A stretch of 64,000 nt of DNA from Nisaea sp. (GTDB lineage Bacteria; Pseudomonadota; Alphaproteobacteria; Thalassobaculales; Thalassobaculaceae), in assembly GCF_034670185.1 (NCBI RefSeq), contig NZ_JAXMNY010000002.1, positions 744,001 to 808,000 of the forward strand, written 5' to 3'. Of this stretch, positions 52,359 to 62,126 are shown piece after piece. Made by a program: the position numbers and the translations under genes. How positions within the stretch are numbered: the stretch's first letter is position 1; the number at the start of each line of letters is the position of its first letter. The notes under the pieces were generated by a model. That model ran no database searches. It was given only the letters and a program-made list of their open reading frames with translations, and was not told the DNA's origin.

Positions 52359-53324
52359 ATGACCGGGTCCGCCCCGCTTCCCGCCGCCGGTACAAACCTC
52401 CGGCTTGCCTTCATGGGCACGCCCGACTTCTCCGTGCCCGTTCTGGAAGCGCTGATTGCCGCAGGGCATGAGATCGCCGCGGTCTACAGCCAGCCGCCCC
52501 GCCCCGCCGGACGCGGCAAGAAAGAGCGGAAATCTGCTGTGCATGAAGCGGCCGAAGCACACGGCATCCCCGTCTTCACGCCGCTCTCCCTCAAGCATGA
52601 GGATGAGCACCGGGCTTTCAGGGACCTCAAGCTCGACGCCGCCGTGGTGGTCGCCTATGGCCTGATCCTGCCGAAGGAAATCCTCGACGCGCCGCGCCTC
52701 GGCTGCGTCAACGTCCATGCCTCCCTGCTGCCCCGCTGGCGTGGTGCTGCGCCGATCCAGCGGGCGATCCTCGCCGGCGACACGGAAACCGGCGTCACTA
52801 TCATGAAGATGGACGAAGGCCTCGATACCGGCGCCATGCTGCTGGCGGAACGCGTGGAGATCACAGCGGAGACCACCGGCGAGACCCTGCATGACGCGCT
52901 TTCGGCCCTCGGGGCCAAGCTGATCGTCCCGGCCCTGGCAGGACTGGCGGAAGGCTATCTGGAGGCGACACCGCAACCGGATGAAGGCGTGACCTACGCC
53001 GAGAAGCTCACCCGGGAGACCGGCCATCTCGATTTCACGCAAGACGCCGCCACACTGGAGCGCACCATCCGCGCCCTCGCGCCATGGCCCGGCGCCTGGT
53101 TCGAGCTTGACGGCGCCCGCTTCAAGGTCTTTGCGGCCGACGTGCTGGAACTTGGGGCACTGGGTAACGATCCCGGCACGGTGCTGGATGAGGAACTTAC
53201 CGTTTCCTGCGCCAAGGACGCCCTGCGCATCACTCGCCTGCAGCGGCCCGGCAAGGCGCCGATGGATGCCGCCGACCTGCTGCGCGGCTATGACGGGCTG
53301 ACGCCCGGCACCAGGTTAGGCTGA
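52359..53324 (+). CDS. fmt: methionyl-tRNA formyltransferase
   Basis: A 321-residue enzyme that formylates initiator Met-tRNA, the counterpart of the neighbouring deformylase. LRLAFMGTPDFSVPVLEAL, the folate-binding NVHASLLPRWRGAAPIQRAI with its SLLPRWRG loop, and MDEGLDTGAMLL are intact. A C-terminal OB-like domain follows from about residue 210. It lies 33 bases after def and four bases before truA. Confidence 0.97.
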   Translation: MTGSAPLPAAGTNLRLAFMGTPDFSVPVLEALIAAGHEIAAVYSQPPRPAGRGKKERKSAVHEAAEAHGIPVFTPLSLKHEDEHRAFRDLKLDAAVVVAYGLILPKEILDAPRLGCVNVHASLLPRWRGAAPIQRAILAGDTETGVTIMKMDEGLDTGAMLLAERVEITAETTGETLHDALSALGAKLIVPALAGLAEGYLEATPQPDEGVTYAEKLTRETGHLDFTQDAATLERTIRALAPWPGAWFELDGARFKVFAADVLELGALGNDPGTVLDEELTVSCAKDALRITRLQRPGKAPMDAADLLRGYDGLTPGTRLG

Positions 53325-53328
53325 GCCC

Positions 53329-54069
53329 ATGCCCCGCTTCAGGATCACAATCGAATATGACGGCGGCGGTCTTTCCGGCTGGCAGCGTCAGGCCAACGGG
53401 GCGTCGATCCAGCAGGCGCTGGAAGAGGCCGTCAAAGCCTTCTCCGGAGAAGATGCCGAAGTGGTCGGCGCGGGCCGCACCGATGCGGGCGTGCATGCCC
53501 TGGCACAGGTCGCCCATTTCGATCTGGAATCAGATCGGTTCGATGCCGGGACGGTGATGAAGGCGGTAAACTTCCATCTGAAACCGGCGCCCATCGTCAT
53601 CCGCCACGCGATGGAAGCGGAGCCGGATTTTCATTCCCGCTTTTCCGCCATCAAGCGATCCTATCTTTACCGGATACTGAACCGGCCGGCACCGGCCGCA
53701 CTCGATCGCGGCCGGGTCTGGCACGTCCCGCAGGAGCTGGATGCCGCCGCCATGCATGAGGCGGCGCAGGCGCTCATCGGCAAGCACGACTTCACCACCT
53801 TCCGGGCAAAACATTGTCAGGCGCAGTCACCGGAAAAGACCATGGATGCGTTGACCGTCAGCCGAGTCGGCGAGGAGATCCATGTGAACGCTCACGCCCG
53901 CTCCTTCCTGCACCACCAGATCCGCAACATCACCGGCACCCTGCGGCTGGTCGGAGAGGGAAAATGGACGCGGCGGAGCGTGGAAAAGGCACTGGCCGCG
54001 AAAGACCGGGCCGCGGGCGGACCGACGGCACCGCCGGACGGGCTCTATCTGGTTTCAGTCGGGTACTGA
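53329..54069 (+). CDS. truA: tRNA pseudouridine(38-40) synthase
   Basis: A 246-residue enzyme modifying the anticodon stem. EYDGGGLSGWQRQANGASIQ, the catalytic-Asp segment GAGRTDAGVHALAQVAHF and the C-terminal SFLHHQIRNITGTLRLVGEG are all present. It ends the def-fmt-truA run and is convergent with an unknown membrane protein gene, with only four bases between stop codons. Confidence 0.97.
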   Translation: MPRFRITIEYDGGGLSGWQRQANGASIQQALEEAVKAFSGEDAEVVGAGRTDAGVHALAQVAHFDLESDRFDAGTVMKAVNFHLKPAPIVIRHAMEAEPDFHSRFSAIKRSYLYRILNRPAPAALDRGRVWHVPQELDAAAMHEAAQALIGKHDFTTFRAKHCQAQSPEKTMDALTVSRVGEEIHVNAHARSFLHHQIRNITGTLRLVGEGKWTRRSVEKALAAKDRAAGGPTAPPDGLYLVSVGY

Positions 54070-54073
54070 TAGC

Positions 54074-54652
54074 TCAGATACTGGCCACGACGATTTCCAG
54101 CAGCAGATACGTAAGCAACGAGAACAGCTCGTCCGCCAGGACGAAGCCAAAGGCCATCAGCGCTGAAACACCAAGCAGCGTGCGCGCCCAACGAAACATC
54201 AGGAACAGCAGGCCAACCCAGGCAAACACACTCAGGTTTCCGGCAAAATCCGCAACCGGGCCCTCTCCGGCGCCGATCACCGTAAGCGCGCAGAAGAGAT
54301 AACCGAACGGCAGCGTCACCCAGTTGTAAGGCACCAGAAGATCGAGAATGCGATCAAGCACACCGATCTTCTCGGCGATGATGCAGGCAGCCAAAGGGAA
54401 CACCAGCCAGTAGATCGCGTAGCGCAGGGCGTAGCTGACCCAGTCAAGCACGCCACCGTCGAGCCACGCCGCCGAGCCATGCACCACGTCGGACAGCACG
54501 AAGGCTGGCAGGACCAGCACAGCCGCGAAGAAAGACCGAAAGAAACCGGTCTCGCTACGGTCGAACAGATCAATGGCGCCAGGCCGTCCAAGCGCCAGAC
54601 ACCAGCAGCCATAGACCGCGCGGAAGATTTCGGCAGGGCCCGGTACGGCCAT
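54074..54652 (-). CDS. conserved membrane protein of unknown function
   Basis: A 192-residue protein with four or five predicted membrane helices, among them FFRSFFAAVLVLPAFVLSDV, LRYAIYWLVFPLAACIIAEK, LSVFAWVGLLFLMFRWARTL and a C-terminal helix around LLGVSALMAFGFVLADELFS. The start lies five bases after the dapE stop on the same strand, so it is likely the last gene of dapD-dapE. No motif I recognise gives a function. Confidence 0.75.
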   Translation of the reverse strand: MAVPGPAEIFRAVYGCWCLALGRPGAIDLFDRSETGFFRSFFAAVLVLPAFVLSDVVHGSAAWLDGGVLDWVSYALRYAIYWLVFPLAACIIAEKIGVLDRILDLLVPYNWVTLPFGYLFCALTVIGAGEGPVADFAGNLSVFAWVGLLFLMFRWARTLLGVSALMAFGFVLADELFSLLTYLLLEIVVASI

Positions 54653-54657
54653 CGGGG

Positions 54658-55821
54658 TCAGGCCCGCGCCGCGTCGAAGAATTTTTCCAACGCACTCTCG
54701 TATATCGCCGTCAGCGCCTCGATATCCGCGACCATCACATGCTCGTCTGTCTTGTGCATGGTCTGGCCGACAATGCCGAACTCAACCACCGGGCAGAACT
54801 TGCGGATGAAGCGTGCGTCGGACGTACCGCCGGAAGTGCTCAGCTCCGGCTCCTTACCGGTCACGTCCTTCACGGCCGCGGCGACTGCATCGCTGAGCGG
54901 GCCGGGTTCGGTGACGAACGCGTTCGAGGTGCATTCAATCCGCAGATCGTATCGTCCGCCGACAGCGTCGAACATGGCGCGGAATTTCGCCTCAAGGCTT
55001 TCCGCTGTGTGCAGATCGTTGAAACGGACATTGAAGGTCGCACTGGTCTTGGCCGGGATCACGTTGTTAGCTGGATTGCCGGTATCGACCGTGGCAATGG
55101 CCACCGTGGTCGGCTGGAAATGCTCCGTGCCCTCGTCCAGAACGCCTTCCGTCAACGGCTCCAGCATCTTCACCAGACGATGGATCGGATTATCCGCCAG
55201 ATGCGGATAGGCGGTGTGGCCTTGCGTCCCGTGCACCGTCAAATACCCGGTGAAGCTGCCGCGCCGGCCGATCTTCATCATCTGGCCGAGAAATTCCGGA
55301 TTGGTCGGCTCGCCGACGATGCAGGCATCGATGATCTCGCTCTCATCCGCCATCCAGTCCAGCACCTTCACAGTGCCGTTGATCGCCGGACCCTCTTCGT
55401 CGCCGGTGATCAGGAAGGAGATCGAACCGCCAAAATCGGCGCCGTGCTTGCCGACATACCGAGCCGCCGCCGCCGCGAAGCAGGCGACGCCGGATTTCAT
55501 GTCGGAGCTGCCACGGCCATAAAGACGGCCTTCCCGAATCTCGCCGGAGAAAGGCGGGGCAATCCAGTCATCAGCATTGCCCGGCGGCACCACATCGGTG
55601 TGCCCGGCAAAACAGATATTCGGCGCACCGGTACCGATCCGGGCATAGAGGTTTTCAACGTCCGGCGTGCCGTCCGCCGAGAAAGAAAGCCGACGGCAGG
55701 TAAAACCGTACGCCGTCAGTTCCTTCTCAAGCAGGGAGAGAGCACCGCCTTCAACCGGCGTCACGCTCTCGCAGCGGACAAGATCCTGGGTCAGCCGGAC
55801 CGGGTCGATCTGGTGTCCCAC
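54658..55821 (-). CDS. dapE: succinyl-diaminopimelate desuccinylase
   Basis: A 387-residue dizinc hydrolase releasing LL-diaminopimelate in lysine and peptidoglycan synthesis. Metal-site segments are CFAGHTDVVPPGN and GDEEGPAINGTVK, with FSGEIREGRLYGRGSSDMKS between. STSGGTSDARFIRKFCPVVE and the last histidine in GIVGQTMHKTDE close the active site. The start is GTG 55821, one base after the dapD stop, fitting homology; longer frames overlap dapD. Confidence 0.95.
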   Translation of the reverse strand: MGHQIDPVRLTQDLVRCESVTPVEGGALSLLEKELTAYGFTCRRLSFSADGTPDVENLYARIGTGAPNICFAGHTDVVPPGNADDWIAPPFSGEIREGRLYGRGSSDMKSGVACFAAAAARYVGKHGADFGGSISFLITGDEEGPAINGTVKVLDWMADESEIIDACIVGEPTNPEFLGQMMKIGRRGSFTGYLTVHGTQGHTAYPHLADNPIHRLVKMLEPLTEGVLDEGTEHFQPTTVAIATVDTGNPANNVIPAKTSATFNVRFNDLHTAESLEAKFRAMFDAVGGRYDLRIECTSNAFVTEPGPLSDAVAAAVKDVTGKEPELSTSGGTSDARFIRKFCPVVEFGIVGQTMHKTDEHVMVADIEALTAIYESALEKFFDAARA

Positions 55822-55822
55822 A

Positions 55823-56683
<861 letters not shown>

Positions 56684-56775
56684 AGCCTCACACCCCATAA
56701 CCTGCATGAAATTTGAGGCGCAACATGAGCACGTGGCGGATTTCTGTCAATCTGTGCAGCGTTGCTTTTTTGGCA

Positions 56776-56900
56776 TCATGGCGCGAAGTAGGCACCGCCA
56801 TTCTGGTGAATGACCTGACCGGTGATGTATCCGGCGTCCGGACTGCAGAGAAATACCAGCCCCTGCATGGCTTTCTGGAAGCTTTGAGGCGGACATTGAC
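56776..56900 (-). pseudogene. C-terminal remnant of a short-chain dehydrogenase (SDR)
   Basis: A minus-strand frame ends QKAMQGLVFLCSPDAGYITG then QVIHQNGGAYFAP and a stop. This is the standard C-terminus of FabG-like SDR proteins (FLxSxxAxYITGQxxxxxGG). Only about 40 codons remain; an in-frame stop occurs just upstream and no start, cofactor-binding or catalytic part is present. It looks like the leftover of a deletion between dapD and the MFS gene. Confidence 0.7.
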
Positions 56901-56920
56901 CTAGCGCCGTTCGCTGTTAA

Positions 56921-57044
56921 GCTTATCGGGCTATGAAAATGAACCGGGTAATTGTCGTAGTCGGAAGGCGTATGGGCGAGGTGGCATAGCCGCCGGGCGA
57001 AAGCACCCATGCGCGGTAAGCAGGCCCCTCACGGGGCCTTTTTC
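56921..57044 (+). ncRNA. predicted structured RNA ending in an intrinsic terminator
   Basis: A closing helix pairs GCTTATC (56921-56927) with GGTAAGC (57016-57022). Inside it are hairpin CTATGA/TCGTAG (56931-56936, 56955-56960) and an arm GCGTATGGG/CCCATGCGC (56968-56976, 57007-57015) carrying inner hairpin GGTGGC-ATA-GCCGCC (56980-56994). A terminator follows directly. This three-way layout is more ordered than chance would suggest, but pairing was found by eye only and no known RNA class was recognised. It may be a leader switch of the MFS gene at 57089 or a free small RNA. Confidence 0.45.
57023..57044 (+). terminator. intrinsic terminator before the MFS gene
   Basis: AGGCCCC (57023-57029) and GGGGCCT (57034-57040) form a seven-pair stem with loop TCAC, followed by TTTT. 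It abuts the closing helix of the predicted RNA and lies 45 bases before the MFS start codon. Confidence 0.8.
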
Positions 57045-57088
57045 ATGATCAAAGCCCTCCCGCTCCGAACACGCCAGAGATACCCGCC

Positions 57089-58300
57089 ATGTCAAAGCCT
57101 CAAGACGGACCGCGCCTGTCCACACTGATCCTGCTCTCGGCGCTCTGCATCCTGCCCGTCAACATTTTCCTGCCGTCGCTGACGAACATGGCCGCCGAAT
57201 TCGGCGTGGAATACAGTGTGATTGGCCTCTCGCTGGCCGCCTATGCAGCGGCGTCCGCCGTTCTCCAGATTGTTTTGGGACCCCTGTCCGACAGGTTCGG
57301 ACGGCGGCCGGTGATCCTTTCCGGTCTCGCACTCTTCATGATCGCCACGGCGGGATGTATTTTTGCGCCCGATATCTGGACCTTCCTCGGATTCAGATTG
57401 CTCCAGGCTGTGATCGCACCGACCTATGCCGTGGCCCTTGCCGTCATCCGGGATACGACCAGCAAGGAAGAGGCCGCGAGCAAGATCGGATATGTCGCGA
57501 TGTCCTGGGCCGTGGCGCCCATGCTCGGGCCAAGCCTGGGCGGATTGCTCGACGAGGCATTTGGATGGCGCGCCAGCTTCTGGTTCCTCGAAGCCTTCGG
57601 CCTTGCCGTCTTCGCCCTCTGCTGGGCGGACCTGCGGGAAACCAACCACTCCCGCTCCGGCTCCATGAGCGCGCAGTTCCGCGCCTATCCGGAACTGTTC
57701 TCCTCCGGGCGGTTCTGGTCCTATGCGCTCTGCATGGCCTTCTCGGTCGGCGCCTTCTTCGCCTTCCTCGCAGGCGCACCGCTCGCCGCCGGTTCCGCCT
57801 TCGGCCTTACGCCCGTGACGCTCGGCCTCGGCATGGGGTCGATCACGGCAGGCTTCATGTTCGGAAGCTTTCTCTCCGGGCGTTTCGCCGGGAGGGTCCC
57901 GCTGACGACCATGATGCTCGCCGGGCGAAGCCTCGCCTGCGCGGGGTTGCTTCTGGGACTGATGCTATACGCGATGCAGGTCGATCACGTGATGGCGCTT
58001 TTCGGCCCCTGCATGCTGGTCGGCGTGTCCAACGGGCTGACCCTTCCGAGCGCGAATGCCGGCGCTATCTCGGTAAATCCGAAGCTCACCGGCAGTGCAG
58101 CCGGCCTCGCAAGCGCCATTACCGTGGCGGGCGGCGCCACCATGGCATCAATCGCCAGCGCTGTTCTGACGGCTGAAAACGCCCGCTATGCGCTTCTACT
58201 CGTGATGCTCGGATCGGCCGCCATCGCTCTTGCGGCGGCACTTGCCGCGCGCCGCCTCGATACGGCGCAGCCGGAAAGCTCAGATTTACGAGGAACGTAG
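57089..58300 (+). CDS. MFS transporter, Bcr/CflA-like
   Basis: A 403-residue twelve-helix proton-coupled exporter of the drug-resistance group. LSALCILPVNIFLPSLTNMA is helix 1; the MFS loop motif is LGPLSDRFGRRPVILSGLAL, and SWAVAPMLGPSLGGLLDEAF is the motif C region of antiporters. The C-half repeats the six-helix pattern. The substrate is unknown; relatives export chloramphenicol, bicyclomycin or metabolites. The terminator-bearing RNA just upstream suggests its expression is controlled after transcription starts. Confidence 0.92.
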   Translation: MSKPQDGPRLSTLILLSALCILPVNIFLPSLTNMAAEFGVEYSVIGLSLAAYAAASAVLQIVLGPLSDRFGRRPVILSGLALFMIATAGCIFAPDIWTFLGFRLLQAVIAPTYAVALAVIRDTTSKEEAASKIGYVAMSWAVAPMLGPSLGGLLDEAFGWRASFWFLEAFGLAVFALCWADLRETNHSRSGSMSAQFRAYPELFSSGRFWSYALCMAFSVGAFFAFLAGAPLAAGSAFGLTPVTLGLGMGSITAGFMFGSFLSGRFAGRVPLTTMMLAGRSLACAGLLLGLMLYAMQVDHVMALFGPCMLVGVSNGLTLPSANAGAISVNPKLTGSAAGLASAITVAGGATMASIASAVLTAENARYALLLVMLGSAAIALAAALAARRLDTAQPESSDLRGT

Positions 58301-58303
58301 TGC

Positions 58304-59011
58304 TCAGGCCGGTCGCGATCCGGACAGTCCGTTCAGCCATGCCGTCAGATCGTCGGCGACGTGGTGAACATAGTCCTGCTCCGCCCCTTCCTTCGCCCAG
58401 TCGAGCGTGCCGGAGAGCCAGACCGTGGTCATACCCAGGGCGGCGGCAGGTTCCAGGTTTCGAGCCATATCCTCGACCATGACGCTGCGTGCGGGATCGA
58501 ACCCGTAGCGGGAAACCAGCGTGTCGTAAGGGCCAGGATTGGGTTTCGGCACGTAATCGGCCGCGACGATATCGAACACATCCTCAAAATGATGGTCGAC
58601 GCCGATCTGCCCCATGATCCGCCGTGCGTGGGGAACCGAGCCGTTGGTGTAGATGATTTTCCGTCCCGGCAGCCGACTGATGGCGGCCTCAAGTGCGTGG
58701 TCGGGCTCAATATCCGCCACATCGATGTCATGCACGAAATGGAGATACTCCTCTCCATCGATACCGTGCTCCGCCATCAGGCCGTTCAGAGTCGTCCCAT
58801 AGCGCCGGAACATGTCCTTCTGCAACGCGCGGGCAGGCTCGTGCTCAAGCGAGAAACGGTTCTGGACATACTCGGTTATCCGCACAGAAACCCGGGCAAA
58901 TATATTGCTCCCTGCAGGATACAGCGTGTTGTCGAGATCGAAGACCCATGTCTCGATTGCGTTTGGGTCCAGCATTCCCTTGTTTTTTAGCATATTGTTA
59001 TCTTTCATCAT
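58304..59011 (-). CDS. HAD-family pyrimidine 5'-nucleotidase
   Basis: A 235-residue HAD phosphatase with motif I DLDNTLYPAGSN, motif II YTNGSVPHA and motif III-IV KPNPGPYDTLVSRYG and MVEDMARNLEPA. The DLDNTLYP form marks the pyrimidine 5'-nucleotidase (Sdt1/PPM-like) group, acting on UMP or CMP-like substrates. The start is uncertain: 59011, 59008 or an ATG nearer MLDPNAIETW are possible, none with an ideal ribosome site. It converges with the MFS gene and is divergent from the diguanylate cyclase. Confidence 0.88.
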   Translation of the reverse strand: MMKDNNMLKNKGMLDPNAIETWVFDLDNTLYPAGSNIFARVSVRITEYVQNRFSLEHEPARALQKDMFRRYGTTLNGLMAEHGIDGEEYLHFVHDIDVADIEPDHALEAAISRLPGRKIIYTNGSVPHARRIMGQIGVDHHFEDVFDIVAADYVPKPNPGPYDTLVSRYGFDPARSVMVEDMARNLEPAAALGMTTVWLSGTLDWAKEGAEQDYVHHVADDLTAWLNGLSGSRPA

Positions 59012-59094
59012 CCTAGAGTGGCGTCTCGAACCGCCGCGGGCAAGCGCGGCGACAGTCACAGTCCCCTAACGGGGATCGGCGAGGGGAACGCGGC

Positions 59095-60834
59095 GTGACA
59101 AGGCAACAGAGCGGCACCGGCACGATGGACAGTAAAGAACCAAAAGAGTTTGCAGGGGTCGATTCGGACCAAATTCTGCAGTTGCTGGAGGATGGCGCTC
59201 CTCTCTTCCAGTATCCGGGACCGATCCTGCTGCTGGATCAGGAAAAGAGTATTATCGGCGCGAACCCGGCTGCAATGTCCCTGGTCCACGGGATCATGTC
59301 CGGCAGCGCCCTTTCGGTAATTGCGCTGGTCAGCGCCACTCTCTCCAGCGGCGGCCGCCCCCAGAACATGAAGATCCTGGACGAGGAAGCAGGGCGGACA
59401 ACCGATATCACCGCCCTTCCGGTCGATGGCGGGGAGCATGTGCTGCTGCTGGGCCGGGATATCTCCCTCGACCAGAACTTGCGCAACGCCCTGGTCGAAT
59501 CCCGGCAGCGCTACAAGGACCTGGTCGAAATCTCCAGCGACTTCGCTTGGGAAACCGACGTGAACGGCAAATTCGTCTTCGTCTCTACCGCGGGCGCTTT
59601 GGGCTACGAGCCGGACGAACTGGTCAGCCATTCCGCCGACGATTTCGTCAGCAAGATAGACGGTATCGAGGTGGTCACACCCTTCAACGCGAGAGAACCC
59701 TCGACCGGGATCGAATTCCGTTTCCGCCGGGCTGACGGCAGCATCGCCGAGCTGGAGGCCTCCGCTGCCCCCCTCCATTCAGATGACGGCGAGTGGCTTG
59801 GCGCCCGCGGTGTCTGCCGGGATATGTCCGAGGCACGGCGGCGCGATGCCGCTCTGGCAAAGGCCCGCAATCGCGAACGGCTGATGGCCTATATCGTGCG
59901 AACCATTCGCGACGAAGTGGACCCGAAAGCCATGCTGGCTTCCGCCGCCCGCGCGATTGCCCGCTCCCTCGCCTCGGACGGCTGCGTGATCTGCCGCAAG
60001 AACGACGCGGGCGGCCTTATGCTGGCCGTCGAACTCGGCGACGCCCCCGAGGCCTTCCTCGCCGATCTACTCAAATCCGGGGCCGAAACCCTGGCCCCGA
60101 TCACGCTGACCGATGCCGACGGCTCGAACATCCTCGCCTATCCGACCGGATATCATCAGAAAGCGAATGGCGCGGTGATCCTCTGGCGAGACACTGTCGG
60201 CGGGGTCTGGAACGAGGATGACAGCGACCTGATGAAAGAGGTCGTGAACCAGATCGGCATCGCCATCGAGCAGGTCGCCTCCCACGAGAATCTGGAACTG
60301 CTGTCGACCACAGACCCGCTGACCAAGCTGCTGAACCGGCGCACCTTCCAGCAGCGCCTCGACGACCGGCTGGCAAAGGCCGGCGAAGGCGGCGCGCTGA
60401 TCTATGTCGATCTGGATAACTTCAAGTTGGTAAACGACAATCTCGGGCACCAGATGGGCGACAAGGTATTGCTCGACGTTGCCGCAATGCTGCACGACGC
60501 GGCCGGCAAACAGGATATGCCGGCCCGGCTCGGCGGTGACGAGTTCGTTATCTGGTTCGATGGCGCCGACAGAGAGACGGCCGCCAGCAAGGCCGAAGGG
60601 TTGCTGAAAGCCGCCGGCTCTCTGGCACAGTATGCCGTGGACGAGACCCGCAAGGTCGGCATGTCTATCGGTATCGCCTGCATCGGCGGGCAGCCCCATG
60701 CCCCGTCCGAGAATGCCGAGAGCCTGGTCGCCCGCGCCGACGAAGCGATGTACGAGATCAAGCATGGCGGCAAGAACGCCTATGCTTTTGCAAAAGACCC
60801 GGAAGAAAGCGGAGACCGCAGTGATGGCCAATGA
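59095..60834 (+). CDS. PAS-GGDEF diguanylate cyclase
   Basis: A 579-residue cytoplasmic signalling protein. Residues about 20-120 form a degenerate PAS-like part, 135-245 a second PAS domain (DLVEISSDFAWETDVNGKF and IEFRFRRADGSIAELEASAA), about 260-395 a GAF-like region, and 400-570 the catalytic domain with DPLTKLLNRRTFQQRLDDRL and RLGGDEFVIWF (GGDEF, residues 480-484). The motif is intact, so c-di-GMP synthesis is expected. The RxxD inhibitory site five residues before it reads GKQD, so product inhibition at that site is lacking. GTG start follows GAGGGG. Its end overlaps the next gene by 11 bases. Confidence 0.93.
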   Translation: MTRQQSGTGTMDSKEPKEFAGVDSDQILQLLEDGAPLFQYPGPILLLDQEKSIIGANPAAMSLVHGIMSGSALSVIALVSATLSSGGRPQNMKILDEEAGRTTDITALPVDGGEHVLLLGRDISLDQNLRNALVESRQRYKDLVEISSDFAWETDVNGKFVFVSTAGALGYEPDELVSHSADDFVSKIDGIEVVTPFNAREPSTGIEFRFRRADGSIAELEASAAPLHSDDGEWLGARGVCRDMSEARRRDAALAKARNRERLMAYIVRTIRDEVDPKAMLASAARAIARSLASDGCVICRKNDAGGLMLAVELGDAPEAFLADLLKSGAETLAPITLTDADGSNILAYPTGYHQKANGAVILWRDTVGGVWNEDDSDLMKEVVNQIGIAIEQVASHENLELLSTTDPLTKLLNRRTFQQRLDDRLAKAGEGGALIYVDLDNFKLVNDNLGHQMGDKVLLDVAAMLHDAAGKQDMPARLGGDEFVIWFDGADRETAASKAEGLLKAAGSLAQYAVDETRKVGMSIGIACIGGQPHAPSENAESLVARADEAMYEIKHGGKNAYAFAKDPEESGDRSDGQ

Positions 60835-62116
60835 ACCGAAGCGGCGGATGAGCGACAGGGAAAAAGCCCTTTACGAGAAGGCAAAGAACGTCGCGGCGAG
60901 CACGGATCTAGCGGAGCGCCAGCGTCTTGCGGAAGACCACCTGACGCCACCCGAAATCCTGTTCTTCCTGGCCGAAGACGATAACAGCGAGATCCGCGAG
61001 GCAGTCGCCGCCAACACGGCGACACCGCGCCATGCCGACCATTTTCTGGCGCAGGACGAGAGCGACGATGTTCGCTCCATCGTTGCCCGCAAGGTCGCGG
61101 CGATAGCGCCGAACCTGAGCTCGGAGCGGCGGGACAGTATCCGCAAGCTGACCGTCGAGGTTCTGGAGACGCTGGCGCAGGATCAGGTCGAGCGTGTCCG
61201 GGCTGTCCTGGCGGACGCGGTAAAGGATCTGCCGGACGCCCCGCCGGAACTGGTCAGCCGTGTCATTGCCGTGCTGGCCCGCGACACCGTGCTCTCGGTC
61301 TCCGGACCTATCCTGGAACATTCTCCGCTGCTGGCGGACGAACTGCTTGTCGAGATTATCCGGAACGAGCCTGTAGCTGGCGCGCTCTCCGCCATCTCAC
61401 GCCGCCAGACAGTATCCGAGCGGGTGTCGGATGCGGTCATTTCCGCAAAAGACGATGCCGCCATCGCCGATCTTCTGGGCAACAGGTCCGCCCAGATTCG
61501 CGAGGAAACGCTGGATGAGTTGATCGAGGGCGCACCGGATCGACCCGTGCTGCACCGACCGTTGGTAACGCGTCCGAAACTGCTTGGCCGCCATGCCCTG
61601 AGCCTGGCCAAGTTTGTCGGATATGCGCTGGTTGCCGAACTTAGTAAACGTGCTGATCTCGGTGCGGAAACCTCGGCTCACCTCGCCGCTGAAATTGAAA
61701 AGCGGCTGGCGGAAAACCCGGCACTGGCAGAGGGCGACGGTATCGTGACCGGGCGCGAGCGGGCCCGGCAGATGTATGACAACGGGACATTGACCGAAGA
61801 GGTCGTGCGCGATGCGGTCAGCGAAGGCAAACGCCCATTTGTGCTTGCCTCGTTCGAGTTGATCACCGGTCTGTCGGAAGATGCTGTGCACAGCCTTGCC
61901 TCATCGATCAATCCGAAGGCCGTGATCGCGCTGGTGTGGAAAGCCGGCTACAGCATGGAATTCGCGGTACAGCTTCAGATTCGTCTCGCCAACATTCCGC
62001 CGGAGAAAGCGCTCAAACCGACCGAAGATGGCGGCTTCCCGCTCAGCGATGACCAGCTTTCCTGGCAGATCGAACTGGTGAGCGAGGAACCCGAAGAGGC
62101 TGAGGAAGACGCTTAG
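60824..62116 (+). CDS. DUF2336-domain protein
   Basis: A 430-residue soluble protein of helical repeats. LTPPEILFFLAEDDNSEIRE, SDDVRSIVARKVAAIAPNLS and LAQDQVERVRAVLADAVKDL show the HEAT-like pairs of DUF2336, common in Rhodospirillales and related groups. The C-terminal end is acidic (SEEPEEAEEDA). The start at 60824 has GGAG nine bases upstream and overlaps the diguanylate cyclase gene, so the two proteins are made together. Overlap suggests a role in c-di-GMP signalling, such as a scaffold, but this is inference. Confidence 0.85.
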   Translation: MANEPKRRMSDREKALYEKAKNVAASTDLAERQRLAEDHLTPPEILFFLAEDDNSEIREAVAANTATPRHADHFLAQDESDDVRSIVARKVAAIAPNLSSERRDSIRKLTVEVLETLAQDQVERVRAVLADAVKDLPDAPPELVSRVIAVLARDTVLSVSGPILEHSPLLADELLVEIIRNEPVAGALSAISRRQTVSERVSDAVISAKDDAAIADLLGNRSAQIREETLDELIEGAPDRPVLHRPLVTRPKLLGRHALSLAKFVGYALVAELSKRADLGAETSAHLAAEIEKRLAENPALAEGDGIVTGRERARQMYDNGTLTEEVVRDAVSEGKRPFVLASFELITGLSEDAVHSLASSINPKAVIALVWKAGYSMEFAVQLQIRLANIPPEKALKPTEDGGFPLSDDQLSWQIELVSEEPEEAEEDA

Positions 62117-62126
62117 AAGGCGCCGG

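Noticed and set aside
56905..57022. SRP RNA, 6S RNA, tRNA or tmRNA for the structured RNA
   Set aside because: The conserved SRP GGAAG-GCAGCC tip, tRNA T-loop and 6S central bubble are absent.
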